The position numbers were made by a program, and so were the translations under genes. From Plasmopara viticola (lineage: Eukaryota > Oomycota > Peronosporomycetes > Peronosporales > Peronosporaceae), in assembly GCA_001695595.3 (NCBI GenBank), contig MBPM02000056.1:62001-126000 (forward strand): a stretch of DNA of 64,000 nt, given 5' to 3'. This document shows positions 11,001-21,658 of the stretch, in pieces. The number at the start of each line of letters is the position of its first letter. Positions within the stretch are counted from its first letter, which is position 1. The notes under the pieces are model-generated. The model had not been told where the DNA came from, did not search any database, and saw nothing but the letters and a program-made list of their open reading frames with translations.

Positions 11001-11288
11001 AAGGAGATTCCTGAGTTCTCGTTCAACATGTTCGAGGTCTCGAATACTAAGCTGTGCGATGACTGAAAGTGGTATTAACGGGAAGCTGTCCATGTGGTCG
11101 GCCAAAGTTGCTTGCGAACCCGTAATGACAGAGTCTTCATCCTCGTTCTCACGACAAGATGAAGTATCAATCAAGTGTTTGTGAGCAGCCTGGATCATCG
11201 TCTCCACCTTGTCGTCCACCAGCCTTTTCGAAGATACCTCAGCAGCCGACGCTGGACGTGGCCGACGTGATCGTGACGCCATTAGCAT
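8025..11288 (-). CDS. Tubulin tyrosine ligase-like (TTLL) protein
   Basis: A 1087-residue protein, single exon. The C-terminal third (about residues 665-985) is a tubulin tyrosine ligase-like ATP-grasp domain. It has [16 protein letters not shown] (nucleotide-binding Lys and Gly-rich loop), [33 protein letters not shown] and [23 protein letters not shown], whose last Glu and Asn are expected metal/ATP ligands. Members of this family ligate amino acids, usually glutamate, to tubulin tails in axonemes and centrioles. A zoospore flagellum role is likely but inferred. The first 650 residues are a low-complexity extension with a basic coiled-coil-like block (about 240-300) followed by a Ser/Glu/Asp-rich acidic block. 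It matches no known domain. It starts at the first ATG of the frame (MLMASRSRR); the ATG two codons later is equally good. Which TTLL subfamily it belongs to (initiating or elongating glutamylase) cannot be settled by eye. Confidence 0.9.
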   Translation of the reverse strand: [1087 protein letters not shown]

Positions 11289-11784
11289 GATTGATAATCA
11301 GAAATAAACGCGTTCAGTCGGTTTCGTCCACAGCGTCGCGTACGGTCGGTAGTATCCCAATTGCTCCGTGATCACGTAGGTCTCGTGTGGACTAAAGACA
11401 TGACTTAATTGAATCGATACAAGCGATAGGAGACGAGCAGAAGAGCAAATCCCTTAATGAAGAGTAGATTCAATTGAGGCATAAGTCGATCATTATCGTG
11501 AAGAGGCGGTTTGTCACTCGAATGGAACGTACCGGCTTTAGAAGTATGTGCACGCACACCAACGTCGCTTAACTTTCAGGGGTCCGAGACGGCGTTATAC
11601 GATACTAGGCGAAATACCCGATCGGAGCTCCGAACGAAATTCTCGTAGTTGAGCTCAACAATCCTTCTGCTGACTACACATCCATGCACGCGTCGCTACC
11701 TACCTCATTTCTCTACACGGTTTTAGTAACAACCAAAAAAACGTTCTGTTACCAACTACAATGCGTGTCAAAAGCACGAATCAT
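11289..11784. other. Spacer upstream of TTLL
   Basis: The first 300 bp hold the promoter region of the TTLL gene. I see no clear oomycete initiator there and no coding frame. Confidence 0.4.
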
Positions 11785-12790
11785 ACGCTAGTCATGGTCA
11801 ATGCGTTTGTCATCAAATCTTGATTTCCCGTAAGCAACAGCAGCCAGTGCAATGCAAGTCACAGCAACAACGATGACCAGGGCGTTGAAGACTGGACTTG
11901 TGCCTGGCGATCTTTCTCGGATTTGGTCGTTTTGTCTTCAGTAACTAACTCGACCTTCTCCGACTTAGTCACTTGGTCTGTTCTGTGCCCAAACTTTTGT
12001 CAACTTTCGCTTCTCTCGACTAAAGGATTGACACCTTGTTACCCGACAGTAGGATTGTAGGAAATGTGGACATTGTTCTGCTCCCGAGACGACGTTCAAA
12101 ACGGTGCAGTCGTAGCCGTAGTGGAATGCGTAGTCTTGCTGCTCGAACTCACTCCACTCTGCTGCGTCACACCACCACCACAGTGGGACGTTCCTTCCGT
12201 ACAATCGCACCCGTGATGGATGCGACATTTATCGCTGACGTATCGGCAAGAAAAAGTAGTACGAATCCACCATTGTCACATCTTGATTAGCAAATCTTGA
12301 TGTTTGCTACGCTCATCACGAGTTGCTATTACCACTTTAGTGCAACATTTAATGTTATTCTCACTATGTTTCGTCAAAATCGCTTCTTTTACATTCGGGA
12401 CACCTGTCACGATCTTACATTTGATGTGTCAAGTGGCTGGACGGACACCATTTGTAGGAGGTCGGTACAGCTTGTGGGAATGCAGACAATTGTGTGCTAG
12501 TTGGTTATGCAGACCCTATTTTAAAAAAGTGTCAGTATAATCCAGACTATATCTGCAGGCGAACGAACTGGCTTATTTCTCGATTAAAGTTAGTGCTGGG
12601 TATGTCACTACATCGAGGGGCATCGACCACAACTTCGCGCGAGGTCCCACCCATGATTTTCGCCCACATTTAAGTCGTACATGAAGCTGCAAGTACTTGT
12701 CCGAGCGTGTACAAAACGCTTATCCACCCGCAAATGCCACTGCTAGAAGATTTGACATTGCCAGTGCCATGATGCTTCGGATCGTTGTGC
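11785..12790 (-). pseudogene. Decayed membrane-anchored expansin-like gene
   Basis: Reading the minus strand from about 12780, pieces in shifting frames line up in order with the intact gene at 22566-24215. They are: a signal-peptide-like start ending LLAVAFAGG followed by a stop; TLGQV; a VGEN block; DRCPECK (at about 12410); IKIANQDVTMVDSYYF (about 12290); a Thr/Ser stalk starting CTEGTS; and a final GTSPVFNALVIV transmembrane segment ending before a TAG near 11790. Stops, small deletions and frameshifts break the reading throughout. It lies next to the intact paralogue at 13398-14102 on the same strand, so the two were probably a tandem pair like 22566/24714. Confidence 0.8.
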
Positions 12791-13397
12791 ATGCACACTG
12801 CTATTGCAATGACAGCAAGTAGAGCACCAATTTAAAGTGAGACCTTGCTTGATGCCTCAAAGGCAGGGCGGGCAGAGTAGAAGGTGGCAAATTGTTAATA
12901 TGGCACGGAGCAGAGAAGCGGCGATACCAGTTTGATAAAACACAATGCATTGTCAAGTCACTTACGCTTCACTCTTGCGCTGGCCTTCTACATTTCAAAA
13001 AATGTAGAGGGCAAGAATGTAAAGCCGTTGTGACTACAATTTGGTCATAATTTCTCGAATGGGCTGTTTAAGAGAGCTATAGCTTAGGTCGCCACATGTG
13101 TGCACACAAGATTTCGCGAGGCTAAACTACGAAATAACAACGCGTTGCTTCCGATTTCTTTTCTCACTTTAACTGTCGATTTAAGCTCGCGCCGTGCTAA
13201 CAAATAAAAGTGATGAAAAGGGCACATTCAAAAGCAAGCATCGTGACACCATCTTGTATTTACATGCGCGCGTTGTGATTCCACTACCACTGATCTGTTA
13301 GATACCAAACAATGTACATGCGCGACACAACACTACTTTGCAGATCAGAGCCACATATTGAAGCCTTCCCGTCGACATGCTCCAACGACATGCCAAC
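12791..13397. other. Spacer, nothing recognised
   Basis: No coding-like frame. It separates the pseudogene from the intact expansin-like gene and includes that gene's 3' flank. Confidence 0.4.
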
Positions 13398-14102
13398 TTA
13401 AATCTTGACGATCGCCGCCTTCTTCTTCTTCTGCGTTGGGGAACTGAACGTGTCAAACGATTTGGTCACGAAATCGTCGCGTTTCGTGCGATTCATCTTG
13501 GCCTTGTACATGACACCGACCAGGGCTAACGCGCACACGGCGCCAGCTGCAATGAGAACTATAACAAGTGGACTTGTCCCACCAGCGCCAGACCCGGTCT
13601 CCGTATCTTCCTTTTCCGTCTCGACTTTTTCTTCATTGTCTTGTAAAATACTCACATTCGCCTCCTCTTCTTCCGCAGGCTCCACTTGCCCGGCTTCGTA
13701 TGCCTTTTCATCTGCAGGGCAATTCGTAAATTCCCACTCGACCGAGTACGAAGCTGGCGCACTCCCCGTAAGCTCCAGAAACACCTCGGGGGATAGATCC
13801 AAGCCCTCGTCTTCGCAACGTTCACACTCACTCGTGACGTGTACGACTACAGACTTGGTCTTGTCGCTGCATCGGTCGTCGGAGCACGAGACTGCGACGC
13901 ATTTGTTGCAATTTTGCGTCGCATTCCATTGGTCAGTGTTGATTGCAGCGTACGTGGTACCGATGCTTGAGTCACAAGCAGCGGCGCCTTCCTTGCCCAG
14001 TGCCAGTGCCGTGGAGACACCTCGATACGCTGCATCGTCAGCGATAGCGGCAAACGTGATGGCTGGTAGCGCCGACGCCAAGAGTGCAAAGTGCTGGAGC
14101 AT
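13398..14102 (-). CDS. Membrane-anchored single-domain expansin-like protein
   Basis: A 234-residue protein. Signal peptide MLQHFALLASALPAITFA, then a D1-type double-psi beta-barrel (about 25-125) with AINTDQWNATQNCNKC, the expansin/GH45-like hallmark GLDLSPEVF and VEWEFTNCP. Unlike its four intact relatives here, the second expansin domain (D2, carbohydrate-binding) is absent. After the barrel comes only a short acidic stalk, a transmembrane helix (about 177-199) and a basic 35-residue cytoplasmic tail with FDTFSSP. Expansin-like barrels loosen or bind wall polysaccharide without hydrolysis. Whether this one has activity is unknown, although the conserved Asp of the LDLSP motif is kept. It starts at the only sensible ATG, in front of the signal peptide. 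The neighbour upstream in genome order (11785-12790) is a dead paralogue. Confidence 0.85.
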   Translation of the reverse strand: MLQHFALLASALPAITFAAIADDAAYRGVSTALALGKEGAAACDSSIGTTYAAINTDQWNATQNCNKCVAVSCSDDRCSDKTKSVVVHVTSECERCEDEGLDLSPEVFLELTGSAPASYSVEWEFTNCPADEKAYEAGQVEPAEEEEANVSILQDNEEKVETEKEDTETGSGAGGTSPLVIVLIAAGAVCALALVGVMYKAKMNRTKRDDFVTKSFDTFSSPTQKKKKAAIVKI

Positions 14103-15242
14103 CCTCTGTTTGTCTGTCGCGCCTAAATCCCTGGTTCAAAACTTAATTATGGCGAGTAAAAAAATTGCGTCGAGAAAGAGGCTTGACAATACGACACTGG
14201 TCGCAGCAAACCTTTGTCGTTACACACGTTGTCGGGTTGACTCGCAGTAATCGCCGTCCAATCCAATACATTGGTCAGGTTAGTAAAGGGGGGACCATCC
14301 TACGTGTGTAGAGTCCAACATTCGATAAAACGTGCAGTCCAGCTTATAGAGCAAGATGCGCAAATTACAACAAAGACATATATCGATAAACCCGATCACA
14401 CCGTTTATGTTGGGGCTGCATTTTCTGAATTTTCGACCAAAAAAGGTCGAGATGGCCAGAATATTGCTACTGGCGACATCTACGAACGTGCCTATACAAA
14501 CGTGCCTAGAGGACGATCAATAGAAGGTTCGAAAAGGATGCATTCGACTTAATTGGCTCTGAGTCATCCAGTGTTTCTCTTTTGTTGCCAGCTGGAGATC
14601 ATCGGCGTTGGTAGACGATAATCAGGTTTTAACAGCCAAGGACTTTTCCTTGTCAACAGTACACTCTATCACAAATCAACAAAATTTCACGTCATGCTTG
14701 CACATCATTGAAGACAATCCTGCATTGTCGATCCTGTACTCGGTCTAGTCTTTCACCGATAGCGCAGTCTCATTGCTCGCGACTCAACGCTACGTAACGG
14801 GGGAGAGTAATGTTTGGGTCAACAAAAGCGCTTTCGTGTCATATGGAAAGCATTATATACGCCGCCACTTGCGTGATGCATCCATGACAACATGTATGAG
14901 AATTCCGTAAAGGGAACCATGTTGGTCACGACTACTACTTCTGTGCCATTAAAAATGTAATCAAAGCTTTGAGAGCCAATTTGACTCAGTAACTTGAGTG
15001 CTTTTGCTACATGTATTGACCAGTCAGCTAAGGCCTATCCTACAAGCGATTGTTTTGTAGTAATTTGCATGAGCTACAAAACCAACCTAAAACCAGAATT
15101 TGAAATTGCCTGCGGCAACTATCGGTACCATTTGGCAACACTACAACGTAAAGACGGATGAAGCTGCTCCTTTCCTCACCAATCAGAGCGCAAGCTAATT
15201 GTCCTAACTACTATGTCCCACCACGCTCCATGCGCCCAATGC
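14103..15242. other. Spacer, nothing recognised
   Basis: It contains the promoter side of the 13398-14102 gene. A 93-codon frame at 14271-14552 begins with TTG and shows no domain, so I do not call it. Confidence 0.4.
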
Positions 15243-15584
15243 TCACATTATCACGGGACACCGGCCTGCACTTGGTATCGACAGCCTTTGAGCTCTAGAC
15301 AAACTCGACTGCGTCCCAGTTCTCAGCTCCTGACCTAAAAAGCTGATCTGTTTTCTCCTGTTCGCAAAAACTGCCTGTTTCCTCTCCTTTACAACTGTAA
15401 AATCCGTCGCTTTCTGCCGAAGTAGCGTCGGACAAGGTGGTGGCATCCCCAAATCACCATAAACGAGACTATCTACGTGCTCGTTCGGAGCTGCAAACCC
15501 TTCTTGTGCGTCTTGCCGAACATCGGATTGCTTCTTAATGTGTGTAGATTCGCCAAAGAACTGTTCCTGCTCTGCGTGCTCCAT
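15243..15584 (-). CDS. Hypothetical small protein (uncertain)
   Basis: An ATG-started 113-codon frame with a protein-like composition: a hydrophilic Gln/Glu/Asp-rich first half, then a basic Arg/Lys-rich region (KERKQAVFANRRKQ). The frame is open about 25 codons upstream of the ATG before a stop. No signal peptide, transmembrane segment or known domain is present. It could be a real small gene, the last exon of a decayed gene or chance. A SINE-like copy lies 260 bp beyond its 5' end. Confidence 0.3.
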   Translation of the reverse strand: MEHAEQEQFFGESTHIKKQSDVRQDAQEGFAAPNEHVDSLVYGDLGMPPPCPTLLRQKATDFTVVKERKQAVFANRRKQISFLGQELRTGTQSSLSRAQRLSIPSAGRCPVIM

Positions 15585-15842
15585 CGTATTGTCCTGCCAA
15601 ATGGACCGAAATCGCCCAGACGTTGTGAAAATTGCTTTAAACGGCTACGATCGGCTCTGTCACACAACGCCGGCGCTGCCACACCCTTATGTTTAGCGTC
15701 GTGCGTTGTTGTCTTCCTCGTCTTCTTGTCCTCTGTTTTTCAACGTAGGCTAAGTTAACACAATAACAATCATTCTGAGTCGCAAAAATACATATGCTTT
15801 ATTGATTATTACGGCAGGAGTGATTCATGAATTTGGTACAAT

Positions 15843-15853
15843 AAATACCACAT
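15843..15853. repeat. Target-site duplication, left (SINE-like copy 2)
   Basis: AAATACCACAT, repeated at 16178-16188. Confidence 0.75.
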
Positions 15854-16177
15854 TTTTCGGAAAAGGTTGGGGTGACGCCCTCCTTCCAAGCGCGGGGGCT
15901 AAATGCTCGCGCGCTTCGGGCAGGTGCTCTCGGGCATCTGCAAGTCTCTAACGAGTCTCACCCTCGACGCGACGGTATCCAGCACCAGGGCGCCACCTGG
16001 GCTCTTACCAAGTCAGAACTACACAAAATAATGGAAGACCCTCACGGCCTCGGTGCTGGCTGCACTGCCCGCCGAACGAGACCCGACGTATGCGGACACC
16101 ACTCTATGCCGTGGACTAGCCATAGAGCCTAGCACGTGCATAACTTGGCAACGCGATAACGTAATACAATACAATAC
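15854..16177 (+). mobile_element. SINE-like retroposon, copy 2
   Basis: Very similar to copy 1 over its whole length, with scattered substitutions. The tail here is TACAATACAATACAA. An 11-bp target duplication on both sides differs in sequence from those of the other copies, so the three copies are independent insertions and not one block duplicated. Confidence 0.78.
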
Positions 16178-16188
16178 AAATACCACAT
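16178..16188. repeat. Target-site duplication, right (SINE-like copy 2)
   Basis: AAATACCACAT after the repeat tail, identical to 15843-15853. Confidence 0.75.
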
Positions 16189-19100
16189 GTGCGGAATAGT
16201 TTATACGCACCGAATTTAGCTAAAATTTAGGCAGTGATAGCATTCGGTAAAGATTTGAATAGAACAAAATGTAATAATGCGTTTTTCCTGAAAGACCTTC
16301 CGACGACTCAGCACGGGTTTTCAGCACCGCATCGAATATTTCACCCGGCGTCGAAGAGGTCTGGGATAAGCATAGCTTACGCCCGGTAAGAAGAAATTAT
16401 TTGGCTCATTACGGTCGCCACCACGTTTAAATGGAAAAAGGCTTCTTAGACAGAGTCCTTTGCATCTCTGACCATTAGGTGTAATTTGCTTATTGATGGG
16501 CGAAAGGCAAATCACCTCCAAGATGGCCCGGCTACAGCATTGCCGATGTAGACGCTGGTAACGTGTGTTTTAAGTGATAATCTGGAGTAAGTCTTACCAT
16601 ACACCAACGCACGACCAATAACTCGCGGCTTCCATACGAAGCGTATGCTACTTCTGGTCGCAGATCGGAGTGGTCTACACTTAATCATGCCGGAGCCATT
16701 CCTAAAAGCTCTGTAAGAAAAGTAATACGAACTCCTGACGCCCATAAGTGACCCTCTGCTTCATAATGCACTGTACATGAAAGCGCAGCTAACCTTGAAA
16801 GTCAAAGAGCTCAACAGCTGCTTTGGCCTTGTGCATTCTTTTAAGGATAGAAAACTACTGCGCGACCGCCACCGATGCCATTCTAGAGCCATTGAAGGGC
16901 AGACAAAATGATGATTTGATAAACAGACATATTCTTGCTAGCAGTGATTTTTTGTTAACAACACTTTACCATCTAAAATAAAAATGTTTAAGACTGCTCT
17001 TATACGTAAGCCTGAAAAGTCTATTTGTCTATCTGTTCTAAGAGGATGCAATCGTAAACTTGGCCCAGTTCATTACATCAAGCCAACTTTTTGCCAAGTC
17101 GGACGATTGTTCCCTTATAAACATTAGGGTTTTAAGCCTTTTCCTCACTAACCTTAAAGTGTTGGTGCTTTCAAGGTAATACAAAACCCTAGAGCGCTTT
17201 GTCCTATTACATAAGAGGGTGCAGAAAAAGATGCTTGAGCCGCATTGCTAAAGCAAAGTTGGCAATATAAAGCTTATCGACCTACATATATGGCAACTCA
17301 GCGCTACATTTCTAGCACACGTTGGCCCGTTTTGTCCGATCATTTGGCTGTGAAAGACCTTTTGTTGACATTAGCAAACGCGTGTCCAATATTTGGAGCA
17401 GCGTTTAGCTTAACGCTGCGGTAAGCAGCGCATTGCAATTCGACACTATCTTGTCTATAAGGCTGTGGTGTAGTCTTGCTGTTTGATCCTCTGCTAGACT
17501 CGACTGGAACAGATGCCAAGTGCCCTATACAGCTTAGACGGCACAGTATACCCGCGTTTACAATATCCTCCGGCCAGCTAAAAACAAAGTCAAGGCTTAA
17601 GTTGTCAAATAAAGCAGGCCTATATGCGTGAGCCGCAAAATTATCCTTTGACAATCTTAGCATACTTTAAGCCTATTTGAGATATTTTAAAGACCACGGA
17701 ATGGGCTTTTTCTCGACACAAATGACCATAATAAATGTATCGTCAAATAAATTACTCGGTCAGTATCTTCCGGATCTGACCTATAGTGAAGTAGGCATAT
17801 TGCGATAGTACTGCGATCACTATCAGAAAAATCGCAGCAAAGCCTCTACATTGGCATTCATTTTATATGTCCGACAATTCTGTTCGTCAATAGAGCTTCT
17901 AACTCTGTGGATGAGGAACGACTCATAAAGTGCGAGGTGATAATCACATTGCTTGTCTTCAAAGCAGAAAGAAAGAAGTTACCTTTTGCGAAGAATTACA
18001 ACCATCTTGACAATTTTGTCAGCTCGTTTTTCTTAGAAATGCTGATTCTATTAGACAGCAAAGAAGTTAAAGACCAAATAAGTTCTAGACTTTTCTAGTA
18101 CGTACGCAAAATTCGTGCAATGAACTGTATTATCCGTCTGAAGAACCCTGAGCTGCCTGGACTAGAGCGAGACGACTCGTTTATGCCCGTCCCCATCACA
18201 TTGCAGAAACGATCGGTCATTGGATTAGCTGTAAGTGTTTTTATCGATTTTTAATGGCTTTGTTTAATCTGGAAAGGAAAAACAAGAGTCCGAAGTAGGA
18301 AACGGCGCAGCAAGTTAGCATCTTGGGCATCGCTCTTTGCTTAGATTGCATAGGCCAATAGGAGGTATGATATGACAGCCTGTATGACGTGTGACGCAAC
18401 ACCCAGTTGGAGATTTACACACTTGAAATGTTTGTTATCGCAAAGTGTGCATCGCTGCTCATTCATTATTTACTTGCGCCTCTTGGTTCCTTACACCAGA
18501 ACTGGTGTGAAGCACTCAGGCTTTTCTCTTTCAGCCAACGCCAATGACTTCTAGTCAAGAAGCGCTCTGCTAGGTAAGGAACATATTCACATGATGCCAC
18601 ACCGGCATCTAATGCATTAAAAACTCGAGGATCTTTGGTAAATTGATTTATTGCCATCGAAGCGTACACTGGAATGTATTTATCGGTCGTCGGTAAACAG
18701 CAGTTTGAATTGCGGCCAAGGATCCTATGTTAATTGCTTTTGGCTTAATGCTCTGTTTTGCTTTGCTAAGTCGCACTTATTAGTGTAAAGATTTCAATGA
18801 CATTACAGCGCTGCAAGCCCACTTATGCTAAGATGCGCCTTAATTGTATCCATATAACGTCTCTCGTCTCCTTTGATCTAAGCACAACCCATTTGACGCG
18901 TAAGGTTTTGTGATATTATAAGGCTTGCTATAAGTCAGATTGCAACCCATTATAGGGAAAAGCAATAAATGTCGAATGCCCTAAAGGGGCAGCTACAGGT
19001 GTCTGTGCAAGTATTTTGGGGACAATATATATGGGCACGGACCTTAGGTGCTTAAATGCATTGCATAGCTTTTTGCACTTGATGTGCGAAAATGTGATAG

Positions 19101-21308
19101 TTGACACGATATGTGGATGCCGAGAGAAACATAAGCCAATTTCAATTTTCCTGCTAATTGAATAGTATGTATTAGGGCGAGTTTGCTCACTTTACGACTG
19201 CCTCTAGACTGCTAAGTGTGATATGGTCATCTCTTGACACTTTGGCAATCTTGTTATGACTTCTAATGAAAAAGTAGCTAAAAAGTAATTATAGCTTAAT
19301 TAATAATATAGCTCTTTTAGCTACAAATTATTTATTTTAAATAGTTACTTGGCTAGAAAGATAAGTTGGCAAAAACATCTTCGGCAACGTGAACCATCGA
19401 ATTAAATGCTCAAGTAAATCATTTTGCATTATGAACTGAATGATCTTTGCGCGAATTTAGATCATACAGAGTAAAAGTGGCACTAGTCAATACAAACGCA
19501 AGCAATAGCTCGCATTTCTAACGAATGAATTAATATGCGTTACAAATCCAGTTTAAAAAATCAACAAATAAAATCATTTCACCGATCCGTTACCATGCAC
19601 ATTAACTGCTGTTATTGAAACACAATAGCTTCAAAATATGTTTGCAAGCTAGAAAGTTTGTCGACCTCGTCCATACTATCCTCCGACTTCCTGGCTCAAA
19701 ATCAAGTTGTTTCTGAGCTTTTTCCTTTCGATCTTGTCAACTAAGTAAAATAGTCGTTTGCATGTAAAAACTTAGTAACATTGACTGTCGCCCGTTTTCG
19801 TATCTTTCTCGTTGGTAGAGGCAGCGTTAAAGTCTCACAGCGAACCTCTTCTCTAGATCGCAACCAACACACCTTTTTAGTTTTTTTGTATTGACTCGTC
19901 CGTGATTATACAGCTCCGATCTTCGTTTTATGTTTACTTGATTAAGTGGAAACAAACTGGACGGTCTATATCCTGCTGAACAGTTTGTATCTTTCATTAT
20001 CCATGCCATGCAACACTAGACAGGCGAATTGATACCGATTGATATTCTGTCCATTCGAATGAATCGCGTCAAGGTAAAGGTGAAGGCAGTGTTTGCTTCT
20101 CCAGCCTTAACATTTGGATAGAGGCACGAATTTGCTTTCTGAAAGCAATAATATCTGATGGCTGCACCAAATGCGAAGCATTTGGCGGTAAACAGCAAAG
20201 TCCCATATTCTAGAGCTTTTGAAACGATTCCCATATACTATGGGGATATAACGCTTAGTGGTAGTGCTTAATGATAACGATCAATACATCTACAAAATAT
20301 CTTTTCAATCATGAAACCAATCTTTGTTGTTACCACGGTTGCCCCTTTAAAAACATTCATCTAACACAATACGAGCAATAGCAGCTTTTCACGTATGCTG
20401 TGATGCTTTCTGTCCAAAGTGTTTTACTCCCTTTGACCGCTATAACTCTAATTTCTTTCTCATGAGTTTGGAGACAAGTTCCATCAATTGGTCTTTCAAA
20501 TCAGCAATTTCAGCCAATCGTGCCATTGTCCGGACAAGACGTTTAGAACGTCTTCAGACGCTTCGTTGCGGCTATGATCGACTACTTGAGCCTCTCGATT
20601 AACTAGAATTTGACTATGGCAAATTCTGAACCTCCTGTACCATCCCTCGCACACGGAACGATCTAAAGTCTCATTAAAAACAACCTCGCAGTCCTCATCA
20701 AAGTATGGGATTTGTTCAGTTTTTGTTTTGTTTATCTCAGTGTCACCTTTCCGATGTTTATTACATACTTCTTAAGTGTAGAACATGGTATCCTTGTAGC
20801 ACTCAAGACATTCACAATTTTTCTCCTTCAATGCATCGCTGTACTGCTGCTAACAAGTGGTCGTCGTCGTACAATTTCCTTGTTTCCCTCATTGCTTGTT
20901 CTTTCGAATGAGTTTGGTAGTAGCCACTTATTTGATGGTGGTAAAACAGAACTGGCTACTAATTCGGTACTGGCTACTCATTCGATGGTTTACTTTAGTA
21001 TCGATACGAGAATTCTGAGACCAAGCCTTCGTTTTCTGCAATCTTTCTAGAGATTGAAGCTTACGGAACCTACGCGCTAGGACTGAGCGGCCATAGCGCG
21101 GAATGTTGGTAGCTATCCGACTCGGGATTCGTACTCTATTTCAGTGGGTCCGCCTACCTAACCCATTTGGGTGCGGCAGTCACACTTTTTATGTGATTGC
21201 CCGATTACTCTATTGACCTAATTCTGGCTGCCTTAATTAGGACCCTATGGATGAGCGTCGAGGTTGCGACCTCAAGACAAAATAAGCAGGTCTACTATTT
21301 TTTTACAG
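16189..21308. other. Five-kilobase gene-poor AT-rich region
   Basis: No frame longer than about 110 codons and none that looks like protein. The segment at about 21060-21290 is distinctly more GC-rich. It contains a stretch (ACTGAGCGG followed about 35 bp later by GGGATTCGTACTC) faintly reminiscent of the A and B boxes of a Ser/Leu-type tRNA, possibly an old tRNA-derived SINE. I do not annotate it as a tRNA. The rest is probably old, unrecognisable repeat DNA. Confidence 0.5.
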
Positions 21309-21320
21309 TATCAACTAAAT
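21309..21320. repeat. Target-site duplication, left (SINE-like copy 3)
   Basis: TATCAACTAAAT, repeated at 21647-21658. Confidence 0.78.
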
Positions 21321-21646
21321 TGTATTGTATTGTATTACGTTATCGCGTTGCCCAGTTATGCACGTGCTAGGCTCAATCTGGCTAGTCCACGGCATAGAGT
21401 AGTGTCCGCATACGTCGGGTCTCGTTCGGCGGGCAGTGCAGCCAGCACCGAGGTCGTGAGGGTCTTCCATTATTTTGTTTATCTCTGACTTGGTAAGAGC
21501 CCAAGTGGCGCCCGGATCTGGAGACCGTCGCGTCGAGGGTGAGACTCGTTAGAGACCTGCAGATGCCCGAGAGCACCTGCCCAAAGCGCGCGAGCATTTA
21601 GCCCCCGCGCTTGGAAGGAGGGCGTCACCCCAACCTTTTCCGTAAA
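21321..21646 (-). mobile_element. SINE-like retroposon, copy 3 (inverted)
   Basis: Reverse-complement copy of the unit at 1655 and 15854. Its tail (ATTGT repeats on the plus strand) is at the left and its CGGAAAAGGTTGG start at the right. A perfect 12-bp target duplication flanks it. It lies about 900 bp upstream of the two-gene expansin-like cluster. Confidence 0.8.
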
Positions 21647-21658
21647 TATCAACTAAAT
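21647..21658. repeat. Target-site duplication, right (SINE-like copy 3)
   Basis: TATCAACTAAAT, identical to 21309-21320. Confidence 0.78.

Noticed and set aside
14271..14552. 93-codon plus-strand frame as a gene
   Set aside because: TTG start, no domain, no signal peptide, and it lies in the promoter-side spacer of the 13398-14102 gene.
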